From Notospermus geniculatus (lineage: Eukaryota; Nemertea; Pilidiophora; Heteronemertea; Lineidae): a DNA stretch of 64,000 nt. Numbering within the stretch: the stretch's first letter is position 1; every line of letters begins with the position of its first letter. The notes under the pieces were generated by a model that saw only the letters and a list, made by a program, of their open reading frames with translations, was not told the origin of the DNA and searched no databases. The DNA is taken from positions 29,460-93,459 of the forward strand of contig NMRB01002521.1 of the NCBI GenBank assembly GCA_002633025.1. Reading direction: 5' to 3'. Shown one piece after another: positions 45,471 through 58,600 of this stretch. A program made the translations under genes and the position numbers.

Positions 45471-45871
45471 ATTTTAAGAAAAAAAGGAATGAGTTTAAAA
45501 GAAAATTTCATCTGCTACACGATGATGTAAGTTTTACCTGCGAGCGACCAACACAAATGGTTTATTTTCACGGCAGAAATAAATGGAAATAACGTTAGAA
45601 AAAAGAGACTTCGGTCACATCGCTCGCAGCTCCACGTTGTGACGTTAGTTTGCGGGTTCCTCATTAGGGGGGAAACACTCAGAAACGGGAACACTGGGAC
45701 ACTTTACACCGGCTCTACGCCATTCTCATTCATTTCAAAATACAAGTAATACATGTATGGGTCTTCTGTATAAGTAAACAAAAAACCTGCGAATTCGAAA
45801 AAAAATCTCATCTGAATCCTGTGTGTTTAGAAAAATCCAATCTGTAGCAGCAGGTGTTTCATCTGATTTAT

Positions 45872-46108
45872 NNNNNNNNNNNNNNNNNNNNNNNNNNNNN
45901 NNNNNNNNNNNNNNNNNNNNNNNNNNNNNNNNNNNNNNNNNNNNNNNNNNNNNNNNNNNNNNNNNNNNNNNNNNNNNNNNNNNNNNNNNNNNNNNNNNNN
46001 NNNNNNNNNNNNNNNNNNNNNNNNNNNNNNNNNNNNNNNNNNNNNNNNNNNNNNNNNNNNNNNNNNNNNNNNNNNNNNNNNNNNNNNNNNNNNNNNNNNN
46101 NNNNNNNN
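45872..46108. other. Assembly gap, 237 N
   Basis: 237 undetermined bases. A Family 1 end (ACTTAAGTAGTTTTATGAAT, 46109-46136) emerges from the gap, so the gap probably hides at least one Family 1 palindrome. Protein frames drawn across it are meaningless. Confidence 0.99.
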
Positions 46109-47051
46109 ACTTAAGTAGTTTTATGAATATGGACCCAGGGCCGTATTCACGAAGCCTTCGCAACCTTTGCCAGTACCCCTTTTAACACGGAATCAGTTAG
46201 AAGCTACATGTAGTTCACTTACATTTTGTACCATGAAAAGGGAAGGATAGTACAGGTCGCAAGGCTTTTTCACGGTACAAAAAGCAAGTGGACTGGCCTC
46301 AAACCGTGTAAAAAGGGCTATTGTAAGACAGCCAATGAACAATAGGGCATATATGCAACCAAACAATGCATTTACGAAGGCCCCATTAATATGGCTACTA
46401 TTGTAAGGTTATATTCGAATAGACATGGGTTCCCATAGCCATATCCTATATAATCCCTTGCTGAACCATAAAACCGGAGGTAGATGCCAGGGCCGACTCA
46501 AAAAACTCGAGAACCGTAGATTTTCAGGAGAAGGATAAACTTGAATTTCTTTTCGCCATTTTAAAAGATCACATGCTCTGCCTCAATAATTTCAATTAAA
46601 TCCCCCGAGTCTAACTTCCCCAGTGGCTCTGATTAATGCAAATGAAGTAAATTTGCATATGATATGCAAATTAGCCAAGTGGGGGCAATTAAGGCAAGGA
46701 ATGAAATTGAAAGACGAACGAACTGAATTTCACTTCGATTCTCCGCTAAGATGAATGGTCGCTCAGTAACTGCCCAACATGATTGGTAAGCCTATCAGAA
46801 AATAGCTCTCACCTTTAATTAGCACAGAGAATCCTGTCACAGAGTCTGCAACTCTTGTAAATATTTTCTTAAGAAACCAAGAAGTACAAACTTCCTGTAG
46901 TTTTTAGGTTTGGGTTGGAGCATTTCTGGAAAAACTCATTGAGACAAGGATTGTTTTAATGCAACCGTCCACTTGAACTCGTGGGAGAAAAACTTGAGTG
47001 AAACTATACGGATTATTACAAAGCAGTATTTACTACAGTATTGCCATACTT

Positions 47052-47383
47052 AGGGGCCGTCTCAGAATTGTTTTGCTGCCAAAAAAGACGAAGTGACTTC
47101 GTCTGGGGAGGGGGTTCTCGATTTGGGGAAGCCCACTTCATCTTTTTTGAAAAAAATTGGCATCAGTCTTTTTTTTACAGGAGAATGACTTCTTTCTATG
47201 CTTTCTTGGTTGACTAGTGTCTTCACATGATTTTCTTTATCATCTTTCCATGCCTACCGTCCCTACATGGATGAAGCCAATGTCAAGTGTCCACTTCATC
47301 TTTTCAAGGGGGTCAGGGGTCAGGAAAAGATAAAGTCACTTCGTCTTTTTTGGCATCAATGTAATTTTGAGACGGCCCCTTAT
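47052..47383. mobile_element. Family 7 element, full copy
   Basis: GGGGCCGTCTCAGAATTGTT TTGCTGCCAAAAAAGACGAAG faces CTTCGTCTTTTTTGGCATCA ATGTAATTTTGAGACGGCCCC. About 330 bp; TA is present at both borders. Confidence 0.8.
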
Positions 47384-47520
47384 TTGCTGGCCAAAAACGG
47401 TGAAATAGTCCCGACAATTGCGTGGGATGCTTTGGAACAGAAAATTACTTTCTTGTAAAAAATATCTTAGAACAAAATGTCATAAAAGCAAATGAAAATG
47501 TAGCTGACACACCCAGTCAA

Positions 47521-47646
47521 TAGCGAGGTTTCGCAAGCGCCCGGTTAGGCCATACAACAGCGTTTATCTACATGTATTGTTTGGGTACACCCACAGTAGA
47601 TAAACGTCGTCGTAGGGCCTAACCGGGCGCTTGCGAAACCTCTCTA
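47521..47646. mobile_element. Family 4b MITE, copy 2
   Basis: TA-flanked, GCGAGGTTTCGCAAGCGCCC to complement ending AACCTCTC, with the GATAAACG core. Nearly identical to the nested element at 25175-25292. Confidence 0.85.
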
Positions 47647-50317
47647 ATGGCAAGATCCACAAATTTTAAGATGGCTGCTTCTCATGAAATGGGCCCACGT
47701 TTACAAAACGGCAGAATAGAAAATGGTGACGAGGTTGATTAAAATAACTCAATACCAAACCACCTGAGGTACAGAGACGGTGATTGGTCCAAAACAACGC
47801 CATCAATACCAAGACAAGATGACATCTTGGGAGAATACAAGAAAAAAAACATATCACAATTAACAGCTATAATGGAACACTAGAGACATTGGCTTATCTC
47901 ATCTATTTACCAAAGGAATTATTCACGTTTTTTATCAGTGAAGTGTTCGTTCATCTTGCCTAGCCTCGACTAAGGAGTCATCTGTAGACTTACCACTTTT
48001 CTTTCCGTTGCTTTTCATGATGCGATCGTGGTATTTTTGTTTATCTTGGGTTTAAAAGCTGTTATTTTTGGCTACTTCTACTAAGAAAAGCTGAAGTAAC
48101 TGTGGTTCTTATACTTCTTGAAAAAAAATCCAGGAACTACATACCCATCTTTTTCTAATGCAGCGTCAACTCCGCATTGTGGGTGAACAAAATTGCAGTA
48201 CGGCACTCCAACATTTAGCACAGTAGGGGCCTACTTACTACATTACAAAAATCTCCAGGAGTAAACTGTCCATAAAAATTTCCCCAGTGCACAGGTCATT
48301 TCAGTTCTCAAAGTAGGCCTACTTCCAAGTTACTGGCTCTGCGTTTATCGTTACACCATCATTTTTAACCATCTCATAACCTTTTTCATTTTTCGGCATT
48401 TGTTAGTTGGTGAAAAATAATATCATCTACCGAAGTACATGTAACGTCAAAAGGTGTCTTTTTCGCCAACTCCAACAACCTCAGTTCGCATCCTCTTTTT
48501 TAAACATACAAAGGACAATGGACCCAAATACATGTATAATCTGCCAAAAATTCGTCAAGCCCACACTGTATTTTCTTTCCATGCAGGTTTGTAAAGTATA
48601 TGTTTCGTTTCAACGATCCTAACCCTAACCCTGACCAACAACTTTCTGTGTAAAAGGAATAAAAAAAGTTGCAAAAATCCTCGCAAAAATCAGTTAGTAT
48701 TAGCGCGACCCCTGGTAGAGGGGAACGAGTCTATTGAACACGTGACCACTGACGTCAGACCAAAACATCACGTGATATCGGCGGCCATCTTTGATCCATT
48801 CATGAATGTAGGTCAACCACTATCGTAGTGTAAGACAGACCCATAAATATGTCAGGAAAAGCCATAAATTTGGCCAGGTTTACGGTAGCGCCTCCCTGTA
48901 CTGAATAATTATGCAAAAAGTTTGCACAAAGTGCCGCCCAGGGTCACAACCTAGCTTGGCTTCCGACAAACAATGAGAAAATTTATTGCCCAGGTATAAA
49001 GTAAATCATCCTTGGTATCATTTAAAAATAGGTCACTGTGTGAAAGGTTCGGCGTTGTCTTTGACGGGTTCCTGTTGGCCTTTTCAGATGGTCATGGTCT
49101 CTCAAACGAACAAGGGACAGTCAAGGACACCCCGAACTTTTAAGAAAAGTCTCATGGGGGATTACTTGTAAAGGGGCGTTTACACCGACCATTGTTTCAC
49201 TTCCTTCCGAAATTAGTACGTATGCAAATGGCCAGAGGGCAGCACTCCTATGTTAGCAATTAGACTTAAAAAATGACCAATCACAACTTGCATGATTTCT
49301 TTCCTCATCCACAGTTTTATAGTGATGAGGTTACATGTATATCATACCTGTTCATGTTGTTACCTACATTTCGGCAATCAGACACCGAACGTATCGGAAA
49401 TAAGTGTTCCAAAATAAAGATCTCCAGGTCAGGAATCGGTCTTTTATATCAATTCATGCCTTCTGATCTCGTCGTAATTGGTCAAAAACGAATCCGACTG
49501 TCTACGTGATGAGACTACAATGAGAGAGAAAGTCCCCCGTCATTAGAAGAACCTGGATTAATGAAATGACTTATTGCAGGTGCAAGTCTGCCTTCTTTCC
49601 CTTAATCATTCCTAAGAGATGAACATTACCGGTCTACCATCTGTATAAGGTCTTAGCGCGCCTTTAGGAAACTATTTACAGTTATTAGGGGTTCCGGAGT
49701 CCAACCTGAGCCGGGAAAGGCCAGCAGACGCCGGCAGGGCGAAGGATGAAGAAGGCTTAGGGGAAGCTTCCGGGGCCCGAGACTTCCGCTTGTCACTTTC
49801 TTCGGGACTGCCAGAGATTCCTTTGACAAATTGGTCATCTAAAGAAAAGAACTGCCATAAATTCAATGTTTAAAAACGATTTTTTAACGCGTCCGTCCCA
49901 TTTTACAGCTACGACGCGTTTATTTTCCAAATTCTATTTCGTGTCAGACGATGGTAACATATCACGCCATTTGCTGACGAACATAAGACAATTTGACGAG
50001 TCTTAAATTGTTGTTTAGGGGCGACAATGTCTGGTATCGTGCCATTTCGGACATGTAATTCCCAAGCGACTCATTATCAATCCTTCGGGAGGGTGCCAGA
50101 CAGGATTAAAACATAAAGTTGTGGTCCATCTTTGTGTTATTTCATAGTTTCAGTCTGATTTCACAGTTATGGTCCCAATAGTCCTCAGTCATATGACATT
50201 CATACTTTTTAGTACTTCGTGAATCTCCTCATCCGATGGATACAAAGATTTAGACCTATTCGGAAGCCGAAGCTGAGATCTGTCACTGAAAGAACATGGA
50301 ATGGCTGATATGAGTTA
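47647..50317. other. Upstream flank with E-box/CRE cluster and short telomere-like tract
   Basis: 48618-48637 reads CCTAACCCTAACCCTGACC. 48738-48800 holds two CACGTG E-boxes, a TGACGTCA and CTTTGATC (TCF-like). No gene was recognised. Confidence 0.4.
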
Positions 50318-50588
50318 CTGAGGGACTTTGGTTAGTTTGGCAAAGTCACCACTTCATGGTCGAGTTGTTGAAAGACCTTGGTTAAGTTGGCAAAGTCACA
50401 CCACTTCATGGTCGAGTTGTTGAAAGACCTTGGTTAAGTTGGCAAAGTCACACTACTTCATGGTCGAGTTGTTGAAAGACCTTGGCTAAGTTGGCAAAGT
50501 CACACCACTTCATGGTCGAGTTGTTGAAAGACCTTGGCTAAGTTGGCAAAGTCACACCACCCCATGGTCGAGTTGTTGACAGACCTTG
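50318..50588 (+). repeat. 52-bp tandem repeat, about five units
   Basis: CATGGTCGAGTTGTTGAAAG ACCTTGG repeats with CATGG starting at 50355, 50407, 50459, 50511 and 50563, an exact 52-bp spacing. First and last units are more diverged. No spacers differ from unit to unit, so it is a minisatellite. Confidence 0.95.
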
Positions 50589-53500
50589 TGGTCCCTCATG
50601 CCAAGAATGCATGGCTGACGTTATCTTGGGACTGGAAAGTGCCCTTCTAACAGGTAGGCCTACAGCTGAACTTCATCTACGAAATGAACAACAGCTCGTA
50701 AAAGAAGAGAACTAACAAATCCAGGTGGTTCTCAGTCACTTTAACATCAGAGGGCATACGGCGTCTGATTCAGGTTTCAAAAAAAGGAGACTACAAGTAG
50801 CAAACTGAGTACAAAAGCATTCATGGCATACCGAATCTAAAGAAACACAGACCTTGAAAATACCTAACACATTTCATCAGGTTTTTGCTGTGCACTCGTT
50901 GAACCGCTGTTGCTAGGTTCAGCAACATTCGCGCAGGCGGCGCTGCTGTCAGCGTTTGAGGGCCAAAGGGAAAAGATAGCCTCATAGAAAATGCTCCAAG
51001 AGCACCCTATTAAAATTGTCCAAACATCCTGGGACTATAAAAGACGTTCAGTGTCCTGGAAAGGTCAACTTGGTAGTGCTTTTCGCTTTCTTCTTGCCAT
51101 TTCCCTTGACTTCTCTTAGTCTTATGAAAATGAATTTGAGGACCAGCTATTAGAGATATTTTCTATTGCTCATGATCCAGAATTTGAAACTGCCCAATAT
51201 GTAGAACACTAATATAACGATAGGAAACATGTCTGATTTTAATAGGGCAGTTTGGTTTCATAACTACTGAAATAATGATGGACCTAAAAAGTGCAGACAT
51301 CATGTCATTACTTCTGCCATTGATACCCATGTATAATCCACAGAAACTGTAACGTGGATGTGAGAGTGTATATGATATGTGTTCCTGAATATCAACCATT
51401 TGGCGAACAACAAAAGACCCGCTCCCTCGGTTTAATTAGTAAATTGCACGAAATGACGCCTAACGACTCTAAAACGATTGGTGGAATTATTTGTTATTAT
51501 TACGGGCTCAATTATATCAGTTGACATAGCTGTTTGGAAATAGACAATTAATATGTGATAGGGGTTATTAGGCGAGCGGTATCTCTTTGATGTTTTGAAC
51601 GCGTGATCAACGTTTTGATGATGTACAGTGTAGGTCGAAACAACAAGGCCACCATGATTTGTCGTTTTTTGTGTGTTATGCCCAATTCCTCACATAAGAG
51701 GATGTGTGGAGACCAGAAGTAGCATTATTACCATAAGTGCCATGGACGACAGATATCGTATTTTGACAATACGTTCCCGGAATATGTGTACTCGTGTTTC
51801 GTATTTGTCTGTACCGGACTAGTTTGTGGAAAAGCAAAGTACGCAATGGAGGAACTACTGTACGGTACCAACTCCTTTTGGAACAGGGAAGGCCCAGTAA
51901 CTGGCGAACACCGTTGCCTCTATTCGATGTACGGATTCAGTGCTGCAACGTTCAACTCAGAGCAATAGAGAAATATATGCGTTCATTTAATTACGGATAC
52001 AACAGTACATACTACCATTTCGCCACTGGAACAGTTCCAGCTTTTATTACAAGGCGGCGCCACGCGTCAAAATCACAAATCGAGGAATTTACAGATTTAA
52101 TCCCCTGAGACCCATTAAACATGTGCGCCGACTTGAGACACGATTTATACACGACAGACAACACAAGAACACACTGGTAACTCCAGCCAAGTTATTGTGA
52201 ACATTGTAATTTTTGAGGTGTCGTCTCTCGGATGGGTAATTGACCATTAGATTTCATTTGTCCGCTGGTCATTTGGGAATTGCTTACGATTTGTCATCAG
52301 AGCCGAACGGATGCACGGGTCTCTTTTCAATATCCTTCATTTTCTATCCAAGGTCGAACTACCGGTAAATTAAGTTAAGCCAATTACTTCTATATCAAAT
52401 TCTCTGGGTAATAAAAATTTGCGGGACGGCGACCAGCCCCTTTGAAATACTTCATTCTATTTCAATTTTATTTATCTTAACTTACATGCTTTTTCGCTTT
52501 CTTCACTGGTTTTTCGATCAGTATGCCGCGGCCAAACTTACCGATACTTTCACAGGCAAATTCTATGTTTATTGGGAAAAAGGTTCTCCTTTTTGTCGGT
52601 TTTGTTTTGTTTTGAGGAGGTCATGAAATACATTTCATACCCGTGCAAAACAATCCATAATCTTGTTTCATTTCAATTTTGATTAAAGAAAAACGAAAAA
52701 CATTTAAAGAAAATGGGGACAGGGAGGCGTGAAGAAACAAATGTCCCTCCGCCAGATTTCGCTGAGTATATTCAACTCGGATGTCCGTTATGGAAGCATT
52801 TACAAATAGGTGTCATTCTACCAATTTTAATAGATTTAATTGAAGTCAAAAGTCAATTTTCTTGCATTTTCCCAATTAACTGAAAATTCTATACATGTAG
52901 ATACCGAATGCGGTCAGAAATTTGCAAAGGGAGTCATAACTTTTTGGCAGTTTTGCTACAAATCCTCACCTCGACAAGACCGAGGAGACATCACGCCAGG
53001 TTAATCGCCTTTCACCACGCGGATATTACCACGAGTCCGCCGGACCGGGGCGAATATCCAATAATTAAATAACATTATCATAAGAGGATGAAAAAATTAA
53101 CACATAAATTGGCTGTATAACACTATACAGCAAGATCTTGCAGCTGAAATCGGCATAAAACGCCGATGTATGTTGTAATAAAACGGCAAAGTCTCGCAGA
53201 AATTTCTCCGTAGAAATGGATAAAATAATTGAAGCAACATACTCATAGGTAAGTCTCCATCCAAATTTGAATTATCATATTGTTTGACGAATTCATTTAC
53301 CAAAAATACCGATATATAGCCTACGACTACGACTATCATTTTGATAGACTGAAGAAAATATCCCGGGCCGAGCAAGTACTAAGTATACAACTCCGTTGAA
53401 TATTTTTGATCTTGTTTGAATTTGTCTGGCGTCGTTTGCGGAATTACACCCAGTGTCTGGGTGAAATAAAAACGGGTCTCCTATTTAGTGAAATACATAA

Positions 53501-53634
53501 GTTTATAGTATTCAAAACGAACACAAAGAATGGATTACTTTCCCAATTTAGTTTTCAAAAAAGTTCAAGCATTGCAACATGGCAGAGATTCCATCCTTCG
53601 ACCGTCCTAAAATGAGGTATCAGATTTGAAATCA
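50589..53634. other. Non-coding stretch, nothing recognised
   Basis: About 3 kb between Hox4 and mir-10 with no gene or repeat family recognised. Confidence 0.4.
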
Positions 53635-53864
53635 TACTCTAAATTCCCACTTACCTCTCCCATTTCTGAACTCGGAAAAAATGACCAAATCCTCAGTTGA
53701 AGATAATGGGGTGAGGGTATGGTCAGAAACAGTGATGTTCCTGTCCACTTATTTGTCCCACTCCCGAGCCTGGCAAAGAATGACAGCGTGCGATATCTTC
53801 AACTTAAGATTTTGTCATTTTTTCTGAGTTCAGGGATGGGACAGGTAAGTGGGAATTTAGAGTA
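53635..53864. mobile_element. MITE with TACTCTAAATTCCCACTTAC ends
   Basis: TACTCTAAATTCCCACTTAC CT(C)TCCCA faces TGGGACAGGTAAGTGGGAAT TTAGAGTA; inner CTCGGAAAAAATGAC pairs with GTCATTTTTTCTGAG. About 230 bp. Confidence 0.8.
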
Positions 53865-54351
53865 AATCTATCAACTAACGCAACGATCAAGTACAAATAT
53901 GATATTTTTCAAACTACTCGCTTTCTGGCTGAAGTCTTCCCCTGCAATTTATTCGTTTTTCTCACGTGAAAAAATCGGTTGAAAATAGTTGTCGCTTGCC
54001 TATCAAGTAATGGAACTGACCGCTAAAATAACTGCGCAGTACATGGCGACCACCGCCGAAGTCATTTGACAAATTTGCCAAAGTGTGTGCGGTCTTTCTC
54101 TGCTTTATTCACGAAACATTGACACTGCGAGAAATATCGAAACTAATTTCTCGACTGAGGACTTTAGAAAAGACCGAAAAATTACGAAATACGTCTTATT
54201 TAATTCGTCTGAATAAGGACTGAAATGTCCTGCACTCGAGTCCTACGAGCGACATTCTTGCGTTTTGCATTTTTCACGTCACGTACGAAATAGCAAAAAT
54301 AAACAGCCAATAAATTGTCTTTTTGAACCATCTTTTTGGAAGATGGGGATT

Positions 54352-54437
54352 TAGCCTAATGGTTAAGGCGTACTCTGCCCCTTAGTGCTGGCGATTGATG
54401 CCTCATGCGAGGGTTCGTGGGTTCGAAACTGGTAGGA
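54352..54437 (+). pseudogene. tRNA-like sequence (SINE head or tRNA pseudogene)
   Basis: TTAGCCTAATGGTTAAGGCG is a good A box and GTGGGTTCGAAACTGG an acceptable B box 50 bp further on. The anticodon arm is not convincing, so it is probably a tRNA-derived SINE head. Confidence 0.45.
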
Positions 54438-54947
54438 AGCAATGTCTTTCACCTTAGAAACCCGATTTCTATTTCATATTCAATAAATTGTCAACGGGCT
54501 TCACTTTTATATCCACCAAAAGCACACGAACTTTCACCCAAATCTGTTCTTGTACAACGTATTTTCAATATCATTTTGACTCTTCATGGTTCTACCAACC
54601 GGATGGTTCTACCAACCAGATGAGTAAAATTATTTCGAACTGTCTTGCAGCCGAAAATGAAAGAAATCATTCCTGCAGAAAATTTCTGGATTCAAATTCA
54701 ATCTACAGATGCCTGGGCTTCGAAATTAGGAATAGACAGGTATCCATTTAATCATTAGGTATGTTGAGGAAACTGCAAACAAAAACCTAAAGATCTCAGT
54801 TCCGTCTCTCCACTCAGCAGCCCAAAATCCCTTTGCATTCCATCATTGAGGAGCGACCGTTATTTCTTGGTGTCCGTCATAAAAAGTTGTAAAGTTAGGA
54901 ATGACTCTCATGATACCAAAAACCTATGCAATAATTTATTTTCGTTC

Positions 54948-55182
54948 AAAATAACAAAAAAGCTACATGTACTACTTGCCAAAATCAAGCAAGGAATCAG
55001 ATTCCTTGCTTGATTTTGGCACGTCAATTTCAAAATAACAAAAAAAGGTACTACTTGCCAAAATCAAGCAAGGAATCAGATTCCTTGCTTGATTTTGACA
55101 AGTCAATTTCAAAATAACACAAAAGCTACTACTTGCCAAAATCAAGCAAGGAATCTGATTCCTTGCTTGATTTTGGCAAGTC
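54948..55182. repeat. Three tandem near-perfect palindromes, 3' of mir-10
   Basis: Three head-to-tail units of about 80 bp each begin CAAAATAAC and contain CTTGCCAAAATCAAGCAAGG directly followed by its own reverse complement. Arms are about 24 bp with essentially no loop, centred on GAATCAGATTC or GAATCTGATTC. On the minus strand the block lies about 375 bp downstream of the mir-10 hairpin, so a pri-mir-10 transcript could include it. Units differ only by a few bases, which points to recent duplication. It could be a MITE that became tandemly repeated. Confidence 0.85.
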
Positions 55183-55556
55183 AGTCTGATCCGATTTTAA
55201 CAGCAGATTTTTGTATATTCTTATATTCGTTGGGCCTAGGCCAGTGCACAAATTCACCGAATTGGGAATCAGCAGTTTCTTACAGATTAGAAAGATTGTA
55301 TAAACCTAGATTCCAATGTTTTCCCCGATGATAACTTCTGAATTGATATTTCTAGCTGGGCAGGGCCCTCTCAGCATACGTCCGAGTTTACATGTATCTC
55401 AATTCAGTAAAAAGGTATTGGGTCCCGACTGCCCGTCTGTGAATCTCACAATAAGTATACATCGTTATGTTAGTCTTCTTTGTAAATTGGACATGTCAGT
55501 GGGTTGCAAAAGATACAAAGCGAAAATGCAAGTTCTCCTCCTGTCAGTTGATTATA

Positions 55557-55639
55557 CCCAACTTCAGATCCCGCTGCAAATTCAAATTTGTCATATCGAT
55601 CACAAACAAATTCGGATCTACAGGGTATCTGCTGATGGG
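55557..55639 (-). ncRNA. mir-10: mir-10 precursor hairpin
   Basis: MicroRNA gene of the mir-10 family, processed to a ~22-nt RNA that represses target mRNAs. On the minus strand, 55627-55606 reads TACCCTGTAGATCCGAATTT followed by GT, which matches the conserved miR-10-5p through its seed and body. The opposite arm (about 55590-55568, starting ACAAATTTGAATTTGCAG) pairs with it through Watson-Crick and G-U pairs. The loop is TTGTGATCGATATG. The lower stem continues: CAGAT pairs with ATCTG, and CCCA (55639-55636) pairs with TGGG (55560-55557), so the hairpin is about 83 nt. It is on the same strand as Hox4 and about 14.8 kb upstream of its start codon, the classical mir-10 location between Hox4 and Hox5. 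No protein-coding host transcript was seen. Confidence 0.95.
55606..55627 (-). ncRNA. mir-10: Predicted mature miR-10-5p
   Basis: The 22-nt segment starts with T then ACCCTGTAGATCC. It differs from the common vertebrate form only at the position after the 22nd base, where the genome has T instead of G. Which 5' base is used (T or A) varies between animals and cannot be decided from DNA alone. Confidence 0.85.
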
Positions 55640-58600
55640 CGAACTCTCCGTCTAATCTTCTTTCTTTTAAGGTAGAAGGTCAAGTATTGACGAGTGCTCA
55701 ACCAATGCGATTCTCATTGTTCCTCTCTCCAATAATCTATAACCAAAGGTCACTTGATATTTTATATTTCAAGACTAAAAAAACGATTTAAGTATGGAGA
55801 CAAGTATGTAACATCGACTTCGGCTTCCTGCTGTGATTTTTCCCAAAAAAGAGAGCTGAAAATAAACTACTCAAAAAAAGTTCAGGACCACTTGTTATTT
55901 TGTGCACAACTTTTTCATATGACAGTTTTTACAGCTGAAATTGGTATGATATAACTGTCCTGAATGACCTCAAACACACTGTGATGAATCACATACATGT
56001 ATGTGGTAGGTTTCAGTTATTGCATAACGTGTTCTGAAGCAATGCCTGAAACAGAATTATGAGTTGTGAGAAAAGTGGTCCTTAACTTTTTTTGAGTAGT
56101 AATGTATATGAAGAAGGGAAAAACTCTGTCGAGAATGAAATTCTGTAGGCCAAAACGGAGCACAAATTCATTGGCTTCAGACCTAGCTTTCCTGCGATTG
56201 GTGTAAAGGCTAAACTGGCAGGTGATATTAGTATTGTAGAGCTGCAAGTTTGCCTTGCAAAAGACAACTTTACTTGATTTAACTTGCCAACAGCTCAGTA
56301 GATGAAAATAGTAAACTAACGACATGCCTATCCACCGACAGTAAGCAGTAAGGCCATTTAGAATGGCAAAAAACAATCAGCCTATAATTTATACAAAAGC
56401 TTGCTTGGAACTGTGGTACGTAGAGTTTAGATGCAAAATACGTTTCGAACAAAAATTAGGGAATTTGGAAGGCAGGTGAGGTCAACTGTTCTTACCCTAA
56501 ATTTGTCTGTGTGTATTTAGATATCGGTCCACTTGATAGATGAGATATATATAAAATTCAACAATGAGTCTTCATGTTCAAGGCATTCAGTGCAGAGGAG
56601 AATGCACACTGAAACATATGGCAATGTCTGTCGTTCGTAACATTGCTTCAGTTATGTGTTTGTTATAGTTCTATATCAATCCCACCCAAGGGCAGTCAGA
56701 TATGATATTTTATGACAGCCATAAACCATCAAACCATCGACAAAATGAACAGATTCCAGACGTCCTATTTTGATATAGGCTAAGCCTAGGCCACTTAACT
56801 AATTTAGTAGATAACAAACAGTCTGGGTTCAGTATTGCTGGTTCCCAGGGCATCAATATTTGAACATTCTATTTCCTAAATTAGTGTCTGCGGTACTGGC
56901 TGACAAACAAAGCTTCTGAAGGTAAAATGATATAATCCGAACAGACTCTATGCATGCACGTAAGATTCACTTTCAAGTCCTTTTTAGGAAGACGCCAGTG
57001 TCATCTACAATACAGCCCCCTGGGCTTTCTATTGTATCATGCATGTCATGTCGTGCTTTGTCCCATCCCACGGTACCCCATTTATACCCGCTGTACGCGA
57101 TCAAATTTTTAATCCAATTTTCTGAATATGCTCAATAAAGGCCTGTGCGGGTTTATACACCCAATAGGCCCGGAATCTGAATTTCCAAAAAATTGGATGA
57201 AAAATTTGATCGTGTACATCGATCACTACTCCAACAGAACACAAACGTTTCTGCGATTTATTCTGCTGGTGCCCAACAGAGCTTATGACAAGGCAGAACA
57301 ATGCTACAAAGTTTAATTTCCAAACGTTGATAGGAAAAGGAGATTGAACTTCAATAGGCCTACCACAGCATATATACTGGAAAATAGAAGAACATAATCT
57401 ATACATATACAAAGGTTATAATGATTGACAACGTGTGTTAGACATACAAGGCTGTCCATTACACTTTTCATTGAACACCTAGGCCTAGATTAATGAGTAT
57501 GTTACCAGTCAAAAAATAGCTCGATTATATTCATTGGCACACCTCGAGTACTGTTCAGCCTCGTTAGAAATTCAAAATGGCCGCCGCTCACACTCGTTTC
57601 ATTGGGTCGTGATTATGTTCCAGATTTAGTCGAACGATCGATGGAATTGTCATTAGTAATGGTGTGACTTCTGTTCAAATCATCATAGAAAGGAATCAAT
57701 GGTTTCATTCATTACAAAAATAAAATGAATGTGAGAATATGGAATAACTCACATCGAAGTACACGCACGCACCATATGGCTATGTAGCCTACGCACACTA
57801 CGGCACGTACTCAGCAACACATGCTACATACATTACGTCCTATACACAGGGAAAGAAACTCAAAACATCATGTTCATAATACATGTTTATCATTAACATA
57901 ACTCAAAACTTCTTGCAAAAGCACCGACAAGTACACACAAAGCTCCGTAAATAGACAGTACGTACATAGACCTGAAAAAGTGCAAAAATTCGTCCAGTCT
58001 CGCTTCGGCTGCTTCAGATGTCCGCCATTTTCGTTCATACTTCAAAATGCATCTTGTAATGTATGCAGATAGCGTGGTCATTATACATCACAAAGGACCC
58101 GCTAGAACGACACGACTGTACAGAAAATAGGGACAGAAACGTACTTACCCTATACTTGGATCGAAAAAGTTCGAGTATACAGCGTATCCGAAAGAAGTTG
58201 AATGGACTGAGCTTGAAAACGCTACTGTCTGGAGTAGCTTGGCTATGTAGACCATACACAATAAACCAAGGGTTATTTACTAGTCGTAAAATGACAACAA
58301 CGATAATTACGTTGATTTATAAGTTTGACGCACCGCACAGTAGGTAGATAACATTATCAGCTCTATGGTACTCAAGAGCATTTTGAAAAGTACACAAAAG
58401 TATTAGATCTTTATACGCTGGGTTGACTTGAGAGATAAGATAGCTTCAGTTTGAATATTCGTGGGGACAAAAAATGTGCATCTGTCGGTGATAGGCCGGG
58501 CCACGCCGGGTGTTGTCAGGCGCGACAAATTTCCCGCCTTGCCCCATTTATGGTTATCATAAATAACGGGAGCACGTGGCGAGGGGGAACTGCGGCTTGA

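Noticed and set aside
45735-46185. ORFs across the large N gap
   Set aside because: Most of the residues are undetermined, so they are artefacts of translating N.
50318-50588. CRISPR-like regular array
   Set aside because: Units are contiguous 52-bp repeats with no unique spacers, and the genome is animal.
54352-54437. Functional tRNA gene
   Set aside because: A and B boxes are present but the anticodon stem and acceptor pairing are not convincing by eye.
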